DNA of 64,000 nt from NCBI RefSeq assembly GCF_017795885.1, contig NZ_CP059297.1:868001-932000 (forward strand), written 5' to 3'. Below are positions 28,005 to 43,033 of the stretch, in pieces (the first letter of the stretch is position 1; every line of letters begins with the position of its first letter). This DNA is from Brevundimonas sp. AJA228-03. GTDB lineage: Bacteria > Pseudomonadota > Alphaproteobacteria > Caulobacterales > Caulobacteraceae. Position numbers and translations under genes: made by a program. Under the pieces are notes generated by a model. The model ran no database searches. It saw nothing but the letters and a program-made list of their open reading frames with translations, and was not told the DNA's origin.

Positions 28005-29126
28005 CTACCAGGTCGGTTCCATCCGGACGTCGGCCGGCAGCGTGTTCCTGTCGACCGGCAGGAGATACAGGCCCGCCAGCGTCGCGCCGGCCTTGAGGAC
28101 GAGGCCGAACCGCTTCAGCCCGCCGAACAGCCCGCCCTTCGCCCTGGCGTCGGCCATGGCGTCCGACGTCAGGCGCAGCCGCTCCATCCCGGCACGGAAA
28201 CGGGGGTCGTCGGTGCGAAGGGTGACCGGATAGACCTGTTTGGAGATTTCCGAGCAGATGCGGAAGACCTCGTAGTCATAGGTGGTGATGTCGACGCCCA
28301 GGGCCTTGTGGAAGGCCGGACGCATGTGGTCGCGGACATACATGGTCGCATAGACGCTGAGCAGGAAGAATCGGATCCACCAGACGTTGCCACCGCTCAG
28401 CAGCTTTGGATCGTTCCGCATGATCAGGGCGAAGGCCTCGCCGTGCTTGAACTCGTCGTTGCACCACCGTTCGAACCACTGGAAAATCGGGTGGAACCGC
28501 TTGTCCGGGTTCTTCTCCAGATGGCGATGGATCGCGATATAGCGCGCGTAGCCGATCTTCTCCGACAGATAGACGGCATAGAAGATGAACTTGGGCTTGA
28601 AATGGGTGTATTTCTTGACCTTGGTCAGGAAGCTCAGATCCACGCCGATCTTCGCATCCTTCAGCGTGTCATTGATGAAGCCGGCGTGGCGGCTCTCGTC
28701 GCGGCTCATGTATTTGAACAGGGCGCGGATGTCGGGGTTCTGAACCCGCTTGGCGATCTCGGCATACAGGACGCAGCCCGAGAACTCGGAGGTCAGGGAC
28801 GACACCAGGAAGTCGGTGAACTCTTTCCGAAGGTCGTCCGGCAGGTTCTCGATAATGCCATCGAAGGCGGCATCGCGCTTGAAGTGATCCTTGTTCACGT
28901 CGGCCTCGAACTCGGCCATCAGGGCGTCCCACTGGGCCCGGACCGGGGACACGTCGATGCGGTCCATGGCGGCGAAGTCGGTGGTGTAGAAGCGGGGTGA
29001 CAGGACGGTGTCCTCGGTCGCCAGCTTGAACGACGAGTCAGAGTTCACCTTCTGGCGCGCGGCCTCGCGGCGCAGGGCGGCCAGACCGGGGGTTTCCTCA
29101 TAGGTGTCGAAGGATACGGCGGTCAC
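28005..29126 (-). CDS. acsF: Mg-protoporphyrin IX monomethyl ester oxidative cyclase
   Basis: 373 residues. A diiron enzyme that builds ring E of chlorophylls with O2. Iron-ligand motifs are visible in [12 protein letters not shown] and [13 protein letters not shown], and again in [18 protein letters not shown]. It overlaps the upstream small gene by 4 bp and is followed by puhE after 3 bp. Its presence, with no bchE in the window, fits an organism that makes bacteriochlorophyll under air. Length is typical. Confidence 0.97.
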   Translation of the reverse strand: MTAVSFDTYEETPGLAALRREAARQKVNSDSSFKLATEDTVLSPRFYTTDFAAMDRIDVSPVRAQWDALMAEFEADVNKDHFKRDAAFDGIIENLPDDLRKEFTDFLVSSLTSEFSGCVLYAEIAKRVQNPDIRALFKYMSRDESRHAGFINDTLKDAKIGVDLSFLTKVKKYTHFKPKFIFYAVYLSEKIGYARYIAIHRHLEKNPDKRFHPIFQWFERWCNDEFKHGEAFALIMRNDPKLLSGGNVWWIRFFLLSVYATMYVRDHMRPAFHKALGVDITTYDYEVFRICSEISKQVYPVTLRTDDPRFRAGMERLRLTSDAMADARAKGGLFGGLKRFGLVLKAGATLAGLYLLPVDRNTLPADVRMEPTW

Positions 29127-29410
29127 AGGGTTCTCCGGGGCGTGAAGCTGACTTCGTACAGCTCGTTCATTTCAAAGAAACCGGCGCAGGTGCGCGTCCA
29201 GGCGCGTTCAAGAAAAGAGGCCCGGCGCAGGGTCGCCATGCGACGGAAGGTCCGGCGTTCGCCAAAGGCGACATGGATGGGTTCGCCATGCACCTGCACC
29301 TCGTCGCCGGGGCGGATCTCCGGATCGCCGTCCAGGGCGACATGGGCGTGCAGGCTCTGGTCGGAATGCTCGACCTCGACCGTGCAGGGAAGCTCGATCG
29401 TCCGGCTCAT
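29123..29410 (-). CDS. Conserved-context small protein between puhC and acsF
   Basis: A 95-residue soluble protein ([18 protein letters not shown]...) with no membrane span. The first half is beta-like with an acidic [17 protein letters not shown] segment, and the second half is basic ([20 protein letters not shown]). It overlaps puhC and acsF by 4 bp on each side, so all three are translationally coupled. Position suggests a role in assembly or with the cyclase. I do not recognise a named family. The upstream in-frame extension reads into puhC and is not used. Confidence 0.75.
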   Translation of the reverse strand: MSRTIELPCTVEVEHSDQSLHAHVALDGDPEIRPGDEVQVHGEPIHVAFGERRTFRRMATLRRASFLERAWTRTCAGFFEMNELYEVSFTPRRTL

Positions 29411-29886
29411 GCGGCGGTCCCCGCGTTCGCGGCCTGTCCGACCGGCGCGATCAGATTGACGAAATCGAGGCGATTGGTGGGGCCGAAGGCGTTCAGGTTC
29501 AGCACCCGGCCCGTGGCCATGTCCTGGATGGTGACGGTGCCGTCCGACCACTGGGTGACGCGGAAGGGCTGTTCGGAGCCCATGCCCCGGGCGCGGCGAT
29601 CGCGGACCAGGCTGCGCAGCACGCCGCGCACGAACCCTCCGGATGCGACCGGGATCATGCGATCGGCCTCGCCCTCGGCCACGACGCGGACGGCACCGTC
29701 GGGCAGGTCGTAGAATCGCAGGTCCCCGGTCCGGGCGACCTCGGCGACGCGCGCCTCCCGGGTCATGGCGGGCGCGCTCATCAGCCCCAGACGTGTGCCG
29801 CCCACGACGAGCAGGGAAGACCCGACCAGCAGGAACGCCGCGATGAGCGGGGCCTTGGGGAAGGGTTTGTCGTCGAGGGCGGACAT
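29407..29886 (-). CDS. puhC: Photosynthetic complex assembly protein PuhC
   Basis: 159 residues with one N-terminal membrane span (LIAAFLLVGSSLLVVGG) and a periplasmic beta domain. The LRFYDLPDGAVRV block and the VTIQDMATGRVLNLNAFGPTN tail match PuhC, which helps reorganise RC-LH1 complexes. ATG 29886 is chosen by family start (short cytoplasmic tail before the span). It is preceded by puhB at 16 bp and overlaps the next gene by 4 bp. Confidence 0.9.
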   Translation of the reverse strand: MSALDDKPFPKAPLIAAFLLVGSSLLVVGGTRLGLMSAPAMTREARVAEVARTGDLRFYDLPDGAVRVVAEGEADRMIPVASGGFVRGVLRSLVRDRRARGMGSEQPFRVTQWSDGTVTIQDMATGRVLNLNAFGPTNRLDFVNLIAPVGQAANAGTAA

Positions 29887-29902
29887 GGACGTGGCTTTCT
29901 GT

Positions 29903-30595
29903 TCAGGCTTGCGCGGCAGCAGGCTGGCCACCCGAGGCCTGGACGGCGGTCGGGCGCGCGGCGGGCTGACGCACGGGTTTGGCGACGAAGGGTCGGTCGG
30001 CGGCGGCGGATGCCTGCTGCAGCTGCAGACTCAGGCGCTCGGCGACGGCGGCGGCGTTCGGCAGGGCGCGCATCATCGGCTGGGGGTTGACGAAGGACCA
30101 GGGGCGAACGTGCGGCCACAGGTGCGGATAGGCGATCCTGGCGTCTCCCGCGAGGCCCATGGGGATGTCGCCCACGCCCTTGCTGTCCAGCTTCAGCCCC
30201 GCCGAGGCAACCGCCGCATAGGGGATGTTGAAGCATTTCGACAGGGCCACGCCGTGCCGCAGCACGAACCGCCGGTTGGTCAGGGTATAGACCGTCGTGC
30301 GTGCGCTGAGCCAGGCGTAGAGAACCAGCAGGCCCACGGCGACCGACCCCGCCAGCATGGTCAGGACGCCGGTGGTCAGGGCATGCAGGACCGACTGACC
30401 GGCCATGACTTCGGTCGCGATGTTCCAGACGGACAGACCACCGAAATAGACCGCAACCCAGTGGGCGTGCAGGGCGGACCGGGCCAGGGTGCGCCAGTCG
30501 GGTGCACCCTGCCACAGGATCTGTTCGCCCGCCGGGAGGTGGCCCGGCAGGCCGCGGACGGCTTCGCCGTCGTGCTCGTACCCGCTCACAGCCAC
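29903..30595 (-). CDS. puhB: Photosynthetic complex assembly protein PuhB
   Basis: 230 residues with a bPH-2-like core. LPAGEQILWQGAPDWRTLARS near residue 20 is characteristic, followed by about three membrane spans and TVYTLTNRRFVLRHGVAL. An Ala/Pro/Gln-rich C-terminal tail (from about residue 195) is longer than the conserved domain. PuhB is a reaction-centre assembly factor. It overlaps puhA by 10 bp. Confidence 0.93.
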   Translation of the reverse strand: MAVSGYEHDGEAVRGLPGHLPAGEQILWQGAPDWRTLARSALHAHWVAVYFGGLSVWNIATEVMAGQSVLHALTTGVLTMLAGSVAVGLLVLYAWLSARTTVYTLTNRRFVLRHGVALSKCFNIPYAAVASAGLKLDSKGVGDIPMGLAGDARIAYPHLWPHVRPWSFVNPQPMMRALPNAAAVAERLSLQLQQASAAADRPFVAKPVRQPAARPTAVQASGGQPAAAQA

Positions 30596-31368
30596 GGCTC
30601 CTGGCGGTCACGCGTCGCATAGAGGTGACCGCCACCGTAGTAGCCGATCACCTTTTCCTCCTCGAGCAGGGTGACCTGGTCAGGGCTCGCGGTGACCGGA
30701 ACGTCGGCAAACTGGGCAGCCGTGACAGCCCGAACCTTCACCGCGCGGGCGGCACCGTCGACGATAGCCATGGTCATCGGCAGAAGCACCTTCCGCGGCA
30801 GTCGGCCGGTGGAGACCGCGACCTCGAGGTAACGGATCAGGGACTCGGACCGGTCGATCCAGAGGTCGCTCACTGTTCCGGCCTTGACACCATCGACACC
30901 CAGAACCGCCATGCCGCGCGGATCGGCATCCTGCCTGGCCACGGCGAAGGTTCCGGCGATGCGCATTGGAACGATCCGGGGCGTGCCCTCGATGGTCAGG
31001 TCGGGATAGTTCGGCCGCTCCGCATAGGCACCGGGTCCGACGCCGTCGATCATCGGATTGCCGGTCGGCTCGTTGGGGGCCCCATCCATCGGGGCGCTCC
31101 GTCGTGCAGCGATCTCACGGGTGTCACGCTTGAAGTCCGGCACGGTACGGGTGCCATGACCGTGCGGCAGGAGGAAGGTCTTGGGCCGCGCCGTAAAGAA
31201 CAGTCCGCCCAGAGGCTCAAGCCGACCGGAGACATCGTCCTCCAGCGGATAGCCCTCGCGGCGATCCTCGCGGCGCAGGTAGAAAACCAGGCCGATAAAA
31301 AAAGCGTAGAATGCGAAGAGGCAGAACTCTGCCGCATCGACATCACCAAAAATGTAGGAACTGTCCAT
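30586..31368 (-). CDS. puhA: Photosynthetic reaction centre H subunit
   Basis: 260 residues. One membrane span lies near residues 13-31 (FCLFAFYAFFIGLVFYLRRED), then the cytoplasmic PRC-barrel domain with EGYPLEDD, PKTFLLPHGHG and DLWIDRSESLIRYLEVAV. It caps the L/M core and channels protons to the QB quinone. It follows lhaA by 24 bp and overlaps puhB by 10 bp. Length is normal. Confidence 0.97.
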   Translation of the reverse strand: MDSSYIFGDVDAAEFCLFAFYAFFIGLVFYLRREDRREGYPLEDDVSGRLEPLGGLFFTARPKTFLLPHGHGTRTVPDFKRDTREIAARRSAPMDGAPNEPTGNPMIDGVGPGAYAERPNYPDLTIEGTPRIVPMRIAGTFAVARQDADPRGMAVLGVDGVKAGTVSDLWIDRSESLIRYLEVAVSTGRLPRKVLLPMTMAIVDGAARAVKVRAVTAAQFADVPVTASPDQVTLLEEEKVIGYYGGGHLYATRDRQEPWL

Positions 31369-31392
31369 GTCAGGGTTTCCTTATGAACCGGG

Positions 31393-32831
31393 TCAGGCAG
31401 GCAGGTCGGCGAGGCCGAACCTGGAGGTTTCAGGAGATGCCGAAGGCGCGTATCGGGCGAGCGGCCCGATGGCGACGAGGGCGGCGAACAACAGGCCGAT
31501 TTCGAGATGGTAGACGACAGCATAGGAGGTCGCCGGCGTACTCATGGCCGCGCCCAGAACGCCAGACGCTGAAAGGGCGGCGACCAGGTCGCGCAGTCCG
31601 CCACCCAGCAGGACGGCCAGACCGACGGCCGTGGCCTGAACCGCGCCCCAGGCCCCCAGCGCGATGCCGGATTTGCCGTCGCGGGCCAGGGCCATGGCGG
31701 AGGTGAGCGTGCCGACCGAGAACATGCCGCCGCCCAGACCAATCAGGAAGACGCCGCAGCAGAACAGCGGGATGAATGACAGGGCCCCGCCACAGATGAC
31801 GGCAACGAAGGCAAGGATGCCCCAGACCATGCCGTGACCTGCCAGGCGATGCGGTTCCCCGCTCCGGGCGAGCCGGCGGGCGGCGAGGGCGAGACCCGCA
31901 AGCGTGCCGGCCGACCACAGCGCTGTCAGCGAGGTTGTCTGTCCGACCGACAGGCCGAGGATCTTGCCGCCATAGGGTTCCAGCAACACGTCCTGCATCG
32001 AGAAGGCGGCCGCGCCCAGGCCGACGGCGACCAGCAGCCGGCTGGCCCGGCCACCGGCGGAGAATTCCGCCCACGCCTGGCTGAATTTGATTTGCGGCTT
32101 GTCGAAAGCGGTCAGGGCCAGGTCCTGGGCTTCCTGTTTCCAAAGGGCAATCATGTTGAGGACGATGGCGATGACCGCCGCACCCTGGACCACGCTGATC
32201 AGTTTCATCTCCTGGAAATCGGCCAGGACCAATCCCATCAGGACGCCGGAAATCAGCATGCCGACCAGCAGCATCACATAGAGCAGGGCCACGACCCGGG
32301 GACGCGCATGTTCCGGGGCGAGGTCGTTGGCCAGGGCCAGGCCGGCGGTCTGGGCTGTGTGCACGCCTGCACCTGTGATCAGGAAGGCGACCATGGCCGC
32401 GACGTAGCCGATCCAGACAGGGCCGGTGCCCAGTCCGCCACTGATCAGGAGGGCGAACGGCATGATGGCGAGCCCCCCGAACTGCATCAGGGAGCCGAAC
32501 CAGATATAGGGCCCGCGCCGCCATCCGAGATGGGATCGGTGGGTGTCGGACTTGAATCCGATCAGGGCTCGGAACGGCGCGAACAGAAACGGCAGGGCCA
32601 CCATGGCGGCGACCAGGACGGCTGGCATGTTGAGCTCGACGATCAGCACCCGGTTCAGGGTGCCGGTCAGCAGGACGGTCGTCATGCCGACCGAGACCTG
32701 GAACAGGGACAGGCGCAACAGGCGGCCGAGCGGCAGCTCGGTGGTCGCGGCGTCGGCGAAGGGCAGGCAGGCGGAGACAATCCGCGCGAACCGCGCCCTG
32801 TTGGCTTCAGCCTTCTGCCGCAGGGCGTCGC

Positions 32832-32835
<4 letters not shown>
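31393..32835 (-). CDS. lhaA: Light-harvesting 1 assembly protein LhaA (PucC family)
   Basis: 480 residues with about 12 membrane spans of the BCD/PucC branch of the MFS superfamily. The opening LRLSLFQVSVGMTTVLLTGTLNRVLIVEL and RRGPYIWFGSLMQFGG are diagnostic. LhaA helps insert LH1 polypeptides and pigments around the reaction centre. ATG 32835 overlaps bchM by 4 bp; an in-frame extension upstream is a shadow of bchM. It directly precedes puhA, the standard order. A second PucC-family member lies after bchG. Confidence 0.93.
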
Positions 32836-34456
<1,621 letters not shown>

Positions 34457-37400
34457 TTAAGCCGCAACAGCGGGGCTGAGCCCCTCGAGGCGGTCTTCGA
34501 GTTCGTCGGCGGCATCGCGCAGAGCCTGCAGCGTGGCGGCATCCGGGGCCCAGTAGTTGCGGTCGGAGGCTTCCAGCAGGCGGTTGGCCATCCGCGCGGA
34601 GGCTTTCGGATTCAGTTTGGCCATGCGCTCGCGCATTGCCGCATCGAGCACGAAAGTCTCGCTGATTTCCTTGTAGACCCAGGGCTGGACGTCGCCGGTC
34701 GTGGCGGACCAGCCCAGCGTATTGGTCACCTGGGCCTCGATGGCGCGGACCCCTTCGGACCCGTGCTTCAGCTGGCCCTCGAACCAGCGCGGGTTCAGCA
34801 CGCGGGTGCGGCTTTCTAGCGTGACCTGTTCGGCCAGGGTGCGGACCTTGCCTTCGCCCTGCGTCTGGTCGCCGATATAGACGGGCGCGGCCTTGCCTCT
34901 GGCGCGTTCGGCCGACTTGGCCACGCCGCCCAGGGTGTCGACGTAATGGTCGATGGTGGTGACGCCCAAGTCGACCGAGTCGAGGTTCTGATAGGCCAGG
35001 TCGATGCCGGCCAGGGCGCTGGTCAGCAGGGCCGGCTGCTTCATCGGCCTGCCGTTGCGGCCATAGGCGAAACCCTTGCGGCTCTCGAAGGCATCGGCGA
35101 GCTCGCCCTCTTCGGTCCAGGCCCCCGAGTCGATCAGGGAGTTGACCGAGGCCCCATAGGCACCCTCCGCATTGGAGAAGACGCGAAGCGAGGCCGTTTC
35201 CATGTCGCAACCCAGCTTCAGCTGATGCTCCAGCGCGCGCTTGCGCACGAAGTTCATCTCGACCGGTTCGTCGGCGGTGGCGGCCAGCCAGGCGGCGTCG
35301 GCCAGCATCTTCATCTGAAGCGGCAGCAGGTCGCGGAAGATGCCCGACACCGTGGCCACCACGTCGACGCGCGGACGGCCCAGCTCTTCCAGCGACACCA
35401 GCTCTGCGCCGCACAGGCGGCCGTAGCCGTCGAAGCGGGGGCGCGCGCCCATCAGGGCCATGGCCTGGGCGATCGGACCGCCTTCGGACTTCAGATTGTC
35501 GGTCCCCCACAGAACGATGGCCATGGATTCCGGCAGCGCACCGGTCTCTTCGCGGTGTTTGGCCAGTAGCCGGTCCGCCTGGCGCATGCCGTCGGCGACG
35601 GCGTAGGCCGAAGGGATGCGGAAGGGGTCGAAGCCGTGGATATTGCGCCCCGTGGGCAGCATCTCGGGCGTGCGAAGCAGATCGCCGCCCGGCGACGGCA
35701 TGACGTACCCACCGTCCAGCGCCGCAATCAGCGCCTCCATCTCCGGATTGGACGACAGGGAGACGTTGGTCGCCTGCAGATGGCGGAACAGTTCGACGCC
35801 GGCGGTGTCGGAGTTCAGGCCACTGATGCCCAGCGCTGTGCGGGCATCGGCCCCGTCGACCAAGGCCTGAACCGCCTCGCGGCCGGGCCTGGGTCCCTCG
35901 CGGGCCTCGGCCACCGCCATCAGCAGGTCGATGCGTTCGTCGCGGCTGAAAGCCTCGCCGAGGACGTGCAGGCCGTTGGGGATCAGCGTCTGTTCCAGCT
36001 CCTGAAGCGTTGCGATCAGGGCGTTGACGCGGGCGTCGTCCGATCCGTCGATCAGGTCGATGTGCAGCATTTCGGCCGCCTCGAAGATCATCGGGTTCAG
36101 GGCGGCGCGCTCGGCCGAGGCCTCGATCTCGGTGGCGCGCCAGCGATCGACCAGGGCCTTGAGGTCCAGCAGACCCTTGTACAGGCCGGCATCGTTGATC
36201 GGCGGCGTGATGTAGCTGATCAGGGTCGCGTTCGAGCGCCGCTTGGCGATCATGCCCTCGGACGGATTGTTGGCGGCATAGAGATACAGGTTCGGCAGGT
36301 CGTCGATCAGCCGGTCGGGCCAGCAGGCCTCCGACAGGCCGGTCTGCTTGCCGGGCATGAATTCCAGCGCGCCGTGGGTGCCGAAATGCAGCACGGCGTG
36401 AGCCCCGAAATCCTCGCGAATCCAGCGGTAGAAGGCGCTGAAGGCGTGGGTCGGCGCGAACCCGCCCTCGAACATCAGCCGCATCGGATCGCCCTCGATC
36501 CCGAAGGGCGGCTGCAGGCCGACGAAGACGTTGCCGAACTGGGCCCCCAGCACGAAGATCGACGATCCATTGGCCAGCGACTTGCCGGGCGCGGGACCCC
36601 AGACGGCTTCGATGTCCGACAGCCAGCGCTCGCGTAGCACATGCTCATTGGCCGGGATGCGGACGTGGACATTGCCGTCGGTGCCGTAGCGGGCCGCGTT
36701 GCCCTCCAGCAACGCCTCGCGCAGCGCATCGATCGTCTCGGGTACCTCGACGGTATAGCCCTCGGCGGCGAGGCGGATCAGGGTCTTGTGCAGGCTGGCC
36801 CAGACCGACATCTGGGCGGCCGTTCCGGCGGCCCCGGCATTGGGCGGGAAGTTGAACAGGACCGCGGCGATCTTGCGCCCGGCTCGTTCCGAACGGCGCA
36901 GGCGGAGCATCTTGCCGACGCGATCGGCCAGGGTCCCGGCGCGCTCGGGGCAGGCGACCATGGCCTTGGCGTCCATGCCGGGGAAGGTGCAGCGACGCGT
37001 GCAGCCCGTGCAGGGTGCCTCCGATCCATCGGTGCGTCCGCCGAACATCATCGGCGCGATGCCGCCGTCCAGTTCGGGGATCGAGACCATCATCGTGGCC
37101 TCCAGCGGCAGCAGACCCTGGTCGCCTGCGCTCCACTGCTGGAAGGACTGGAACTCCAGCGGATGCGCCGAGACATAGGGCACGTCGAACCTGCCGAGCG
37201 CCACGGCGGCGGCCGAGGAGTCGTTGTAGGCGGGCCCGCCGACCAGCGAGAAACCGGTCAGGTTGATCAGGGCGTCGACGGTCGGTCGGCCGTCCTTCAT
37301 GAACAGCTTGTCCATGGCGGGACGGGCATCCAGCCCGTTGGCGAAGGCCGGAATGACCTTCATGCCCCGCGCCTCGAAGGCCTCGATCACCCCGTCGTAG

Positions 37401-38204
37401 TGCGCCGCGTCACCGGCCAGCACATAGGAGCGCAGGACGATCAGGCCGACCGTGCCATTGCCGCCCTCGACCGCGGGCAGGGTGGCGGGCGTTTCCGACA
37501 TCCGGGCCGCGGCGGTGTCGCCCATGCGCGGGTGATAGACGCCGATCTCGGGATATTCGACCGGGGCCGCCGCCTTCATGTTGCCGCGCAGGACCCGGCG
37601 CTCGCCGTCGGCGTAACGGTCCACCAGATAGCGGACCATCGACACCATGTTCTCGGTCGAGCCGGCGAACCAGTATTGCAGGGTCAGGAAATAGGCGCGG
37701 ACGTCCTGGGCCGTGCCGGGCACGAAGGCCAGGATCTTGGGCAGGCGGCGCAGCATGGCCATCTGCTTCTCGCCGGGGACGCCGCCGGTCGCCTTGGTGT
37801 TTCCGCGCAGCTTCTTCAGCATCGCCAGCGGACCCTTTGTCGAGCCGTCCATGCGGTACGGGCCCATCCTGGTCAGTTTCACGACCTCGGCCGCCGACAT
37901 CAGGCAGACCATGGCGTCGCAGGCTTCGTTGCGGGCCTTCAGCGCCGGCAGGACCATCTGGACGTGATCGTCGACGAACAGCATCGAGGCGATGACGATG
38001 TCGCCGGTGGCGATATCCTTCAGGCAGGCGTCGAGCGCGTGCGGATCGCTGCCCCATTCGGAGGCGGCGTGCAGGGAAACGGTCAGGCCGGGCGCGGTCT
38101 TGCGCAGTTCCTCTTCGGCCTGGGCGACGGCTCCGGCCAGGTGGTTATCGAGTGTGACGATGACGACTCGCACCTGTGGCGCGGTCTGGCCCGTCTGGGC
38201 GTGA

Positions 38205-38230
<26 letters not shown>
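34457..38230 (-). CDS. bchH: Magnesium chelatase subunit H
   Basis: 1257 residues. The large porphyrin-binding subunit that inserts Mg2+ into protoporphyrin IX together with BchI and BchD. N-terminal [16 protein letters not shown], central [39 protein letters not shown] and [23 protein letters not shown] are CobN/BchH hallmarks. ATG 38230 ([12 protein letters not shown]) is preferred over 38260. It overlaps the upstream bchB by 26 bp, unusually long for this operon. No premature stop is seen. Confidence 0.97.
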
Positions 38231-41598
<3,368 letters not shown>

Positions 41599-42120
41599 GC
41601 TGATGCCCGCACCCACGTCGCTGACGCTGTGCTGGCCTGTATGAGCGGTCCACGGACACGGGGCCACGCGATCGATCAGACCGCTGAAACGCCGACTGAG
41701 CAGTCCCCGAACGCCCCCGTGAGAAGCATCGCCGTGGCCGCCTGAATGATGGATCGCGCTCGATGACATCGACCGACTCCGGTCGCCCCCCGATAGAGGC
41801 GATATCGAAACCTAGGTCGGTCGCTACGCATGTGTCAAATAGATTGGACGTAAATCCAGATTGACACTTCTGGACCGCCCCTCCGGGGTTGACTCGCTGC
41901 CGGAATGGTGGACCCAATGTCGCCTGTAAGTGGAAGTGACGTGCGTGCGTGGATTGCCGAAGATCCTTCGAGTTCGCCTCTCGGGCGACGGATCCGGACC
42001 AAAGCGCGAGACGGCCCGACAACCTTCTCCCAAAGGTCGCCGGTTGGATGAGGAAACACTTCGCCGGGTGGATGGGGATCACGCCTGACGCAAGAGATCA
42101 CGCTCCGGGGAGGAGGGTCG
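41599..42120. other. Divergent control region of the bchF operon and aerR
   Basis: A 522-bp stretch without a supported gene. It contains a pair of overlapping PpsR-like palindromes in its middle, so it should control the long bch-puh operon to the left and aerR-ppsR to the right. The left part (41599-41770) is an open extension of the bchF frame. GGGGAGGAGG at 42109-42118 is the aerR ribosome binding site. Nothing else is recognised. Confidence 0.5.
41833..41866. promoter_or_regulatory. Tandem overlapping PpsR/CrtJ-like operators
   Basis: TGT-N12-ACG (41833-41850) and CGT-N12-ACA (41849-41866) share two bases and together form a 34-bp near-symmetrical element running TGTCAA...ACGT...TTGACA. 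Each differs from TGT-N12-ACA at one base. On the minus strand the left end supplies a TTGACA hexamer (41838-41833) with TAGGTT 18 bp further toward bchF, a plausible promoter covered by the operator. Confidence 0.6.
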
Positions 42121-43002
42121 ATGGCCTACGTTAATCGCGCCGGGGGCGCGCCCGATCGTACGCCGACATCGTCGGGTGATGGCGACAACGTCGTCCGGTT
42201 CCGTCGATCCGAGCCCGGCCTGTCGGGCGTTCCGTCGCCGATCGACCTGGCCCAGCTGATCGAGGGCGAGATCATTCCCCGTCTTCTGGCCGCGCACCAG
42301 AACGGTCGCAGCGAAGTCATCCCGATGAATTTGGGCGTTGTGGTGCCGGCCGAGCTTGAAAGCTTTGCGCACCAGACGATGACGCTGGACCTGTCTGCCC
42401 TGGTCGATCAGGTCGAAATGCTGGTCCGGCGTGGCGTATCGGTCGAGGGCATCTATTTCGAGCTGCTGTCACCGGCCGCCAAATTGCTGGGCGAGTGGTG
42501 GGAACAGGATATCTGCACGTTCGCCGACGTGACCGTGGGTCTGTGTCGCCTGCAGCAACTCGTCTATGAATACGCCGATCGCGTGCACGTCGAGGGTGGC
42601 GGCGGCGACGGCCGCACAGCCCTGTTCGCCCTCACGCCGGGCGACCAGCATTCCCTGGGCCTCATCATGGTGGTCGAATATTTCCGCCAGGCCGGCTGGC
42701 GGACCATCTGCATGCCCGACGCGACGGCCCAGGATCTGGAAGATGTCGTCCAGACGGAACGCTTCGACCTGATCGGCTTCTCCATGGCCAACGAACGCTG
42801 GCTGGAGCCCCTGACCCCCCTGATCTCGCGCCTTCGCGCCGTGTCCAGGAACGGGTCGGTCCGGGTCATGGTGGGGGGCCGCGCCTTCGCTGAAAATCCC
42901 GACCGGGTTGCAATGGTCGGGGCCGATCAGACCGCTGGCGATGCCCGAGAGGCCGTTCTGGCAGCAGCGCGGCTATTCGCCCCGCAGCACTCCGCCGCTT
43001 GA
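42121..43002 (+). CDS. aerR: B12-binding photosynthesis regulator AerR/PpaA
   Basis: 293 residues. The C-terminal half is a cobalamin-binding domain with the D-x-H-x-x-G signature, D175-Q-H177-S-L-G180, in ALTPGDQHSLGLIMV. It is preceded by the helical B12-cap-like region (EWWEQDICTFADVTVG). In Rhodobacter, AerR binds cobalamin in a light-dependent way and counteracts CrtJ/PpsR. Its place directly upstream of ppsR (31-bp gap) matches that pairing. A strong GGGGAGGAGG site precedes ATG 42121. The first 35 residues are low-complexity and variable. Confidence 0.9.
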   Translation: MAYVNRAGGAPDRTPTSSGDGDNVVRFRRSEPGLSGVPSPIDLAQLIEGEIIPRLLAAHQNGRSEVIPMNLGVVVPAELESFAHQTMTLDLSALVDQVEMLVRRGVSVEGIYFELLSPAAKLLGEWWEQDICTFADVTVGLCRLQQLVYEYADRVHVEGGGGDGRTALFALTPGDQHSLGLIMVVEYFRQAGWRTICMPDATAQDLEDVVQTERFDLIGFSMANERWLEPLTPLISRLRAVSRNGSVRVMVGGRAFAENPDRVAMVGADQTAGDAREAVLAAARLFAPQHSAA

Positions 43003-43033
43003 ACAAGCGCCACCCGACCCGTAATGGCTCTGG

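Noticed and set aside
25043-29000. Two long plus-strand frames (652 and 616 codons) opposite the hydrolase-hemA and puhE-acsF genes
   Set aside because: Shadows of the minus-strand genes with no recognisable domains and no plausible start context.
41599-41769. Extended N-terminus for bchF starting at 41769
   Set aside because: The extra 57 residues are Ser/Gly/His rich and not BchF-like; starting at 41598 gives the normal 159-residue protein. It would, however, bring the start closer to the operator, so this is not fully excluded.
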